From assembly GCA_013698435.1 (NCBI GenBank), contig JACCVA010000025.1:1-5600 (forward strand): a stretch of DNA of 5,600 nucleotides, written 5' to 3'. Shown here in pieces: positions 5,158 to 5,600 of the stretch (position 1 is the first letter of the stretch; each line of letters starts with the position of its first letter). The notes below the pieces were generated by a model that was given only the letters and a program-made list of their open reading frames with translations, had not been told where the DNA came from and did no database searches. This DNA comes from Nocardioidaceae bacterium (GTDB lineage Bacteria; Actinomycetota; Actinomycetes; Propionibacteriales; Nocardioidaceae). Both the position numbers and the translations under genes were made by a program.

Positions 5158-5600
5158 ATGGCCAACACTGTTTCCCGCGCGATGCACGACACCGGGCTCG
5201 CCGCCTGGTTCGGCGGCACCCTCGCCAACGCTGTCTCGCTCAACCCGGCCGCCGCTGAGGCGGGCGATGCCAGCAGCGCCGGTCGAGTCGCCAACGCCGG
5301 CTGGGACCGCTGGACGCCGGTCAACGCAGGCGCGATCGGCATCCACCTGATCGGCGCCGTAGGACAGCTCGTGGGCAACAGGTCGAGGGTTGCGGCGCAG
5401 GAAGGCGTGGGGGCGATGACAGTCACGAAGACCGCGCTCACGGCCGCCGCGCTCGGTGCCACCGCCTACAGCCGCGTGCTCGGCAAGAAAGTGTCCCAGC
5501 ACCGCGACGTCCCGGTCGAGTCCGGCACGACCCCCGCGTCCTCGACGCCTGACGACGTGGCGACTGCGCAGAAGCAGCTGGCGATGCTGCAGTGGCTGAT
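5158..5600 (+). CDS. Conserved membrane-associated protein of unknown function (partial, C-terminus beyond window)
   Basis: The first 147 codons are visible, beginning MANTVSRAMHDTGLAAWFGG, and the frame is open to the right edge. It resembles conserved actinobacterial proteins of unknown function; no catalytic motif is seen. Moderately hydrophobic, Ala/Gly-rich stretches at about residues 13-34 (LAAWFGGTLANAVSLNPAAA), 56-72 (NAGAIGIHLIGAVGQLV) and 89-106 (TKTALTAAALGATAYSRV) could be membrane helices. The segment AGWDRWTPVNAGAIG and the later TPDDVATAQKQLAMLQW look like conserved family signatures. ATG 5158 is preferred because GGAG (5148-5151) then stands 6 nt upstream; the in-frame ATG at 5152 would abut the GGAG and only adds Met-Ser. 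The gene is separated from the homogentisate operon by a terminator-like hairpin, so it is probably transcribed on its own. Confidence 0.8.
   Translation, partial: MANTVSRAMHDTGLAAWFGGTLANAVSLNPAAAEAGDASSAGRVANAGWDRWTPVNAGAIGIHLIGAVGQLVGNRSRVAAQEGVGAMTVTKTALTAAALGATAYSRVLGKKVSQHRDVPVESGTTPASSTPDDVATAQKQLAMLQWL

Noticed and set aside
1..5600. CRISPR array, insertion sequence, tRNA or other mobile-element signature
   Set aside because: No regularly spaced repeats, transposase-like frame, terminal inverted repeats or cloverleaf-like sequence were seen.

Overview
The window reads as high-GC DNA with actinobacterial character. Codons end mostly in G or C, one gene starts at GTG behind a strong AGGAG site, and one operon junction is an ATGA overlap. 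The last partial gene resembles a membrane-protein family I associate with Actinobacteria. I cannot name a genus from this window alone.

Layout. (1) Positions 1-1369, minus strand: two genes of an ABC importer of the quaternary-amine/betaine type (OpuC/YehWXYZ class). The ATPase is complete and the permease runs off the left edge. (2) 1370-1502: a leader or intergenic stretch with three tandem 16-17 bp GC-rich repeats and a 12 bp palindrome. (3) 1503-2750, minus strand: homogentisate 1,2-dioxygenase. (4) 2751-2839: a short divergent control region with a 6+6 bp inverted repeat. (5) 2840-4935, plus strand: a two-gene operon made of an uncharacterised 290-residue protein and fumarylacetoacetase. 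(6) 4936-5157: an intergenic region with a GC-rich terminator-like hairpin, and a long inverted repeat whose right arm covers the ribosome binding site of the next gene. (7) 5158-5600, plus strand: the start of a conserved membrane-associated protein of unknown function, cut by the right edge.

How it works together. Regions 3-5 form a divergent homogentisate (tyrosine/phenylalanine) catabolic locus. HmgA opens the homogentisate ring to maleylacetoacetate, and fumarylacetoacetase cleaves fumarylacetoacetate to fumarate and acetoacetate. The step between them, maleylacetoacetate isomerase, has no recognisable gene here. The uncharacterised protein is translationally coupled to fumarylacetoacetase and sits where that gene would be expected. 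That makes it a candidate for a non-glutathione isomerase, and it is the most interesting point in the window. The importer lies downstream of hmgA on the same strand, but it has its own strong ribosome binding site and a structured leader, so a functional link to homogentisate use is not shown.
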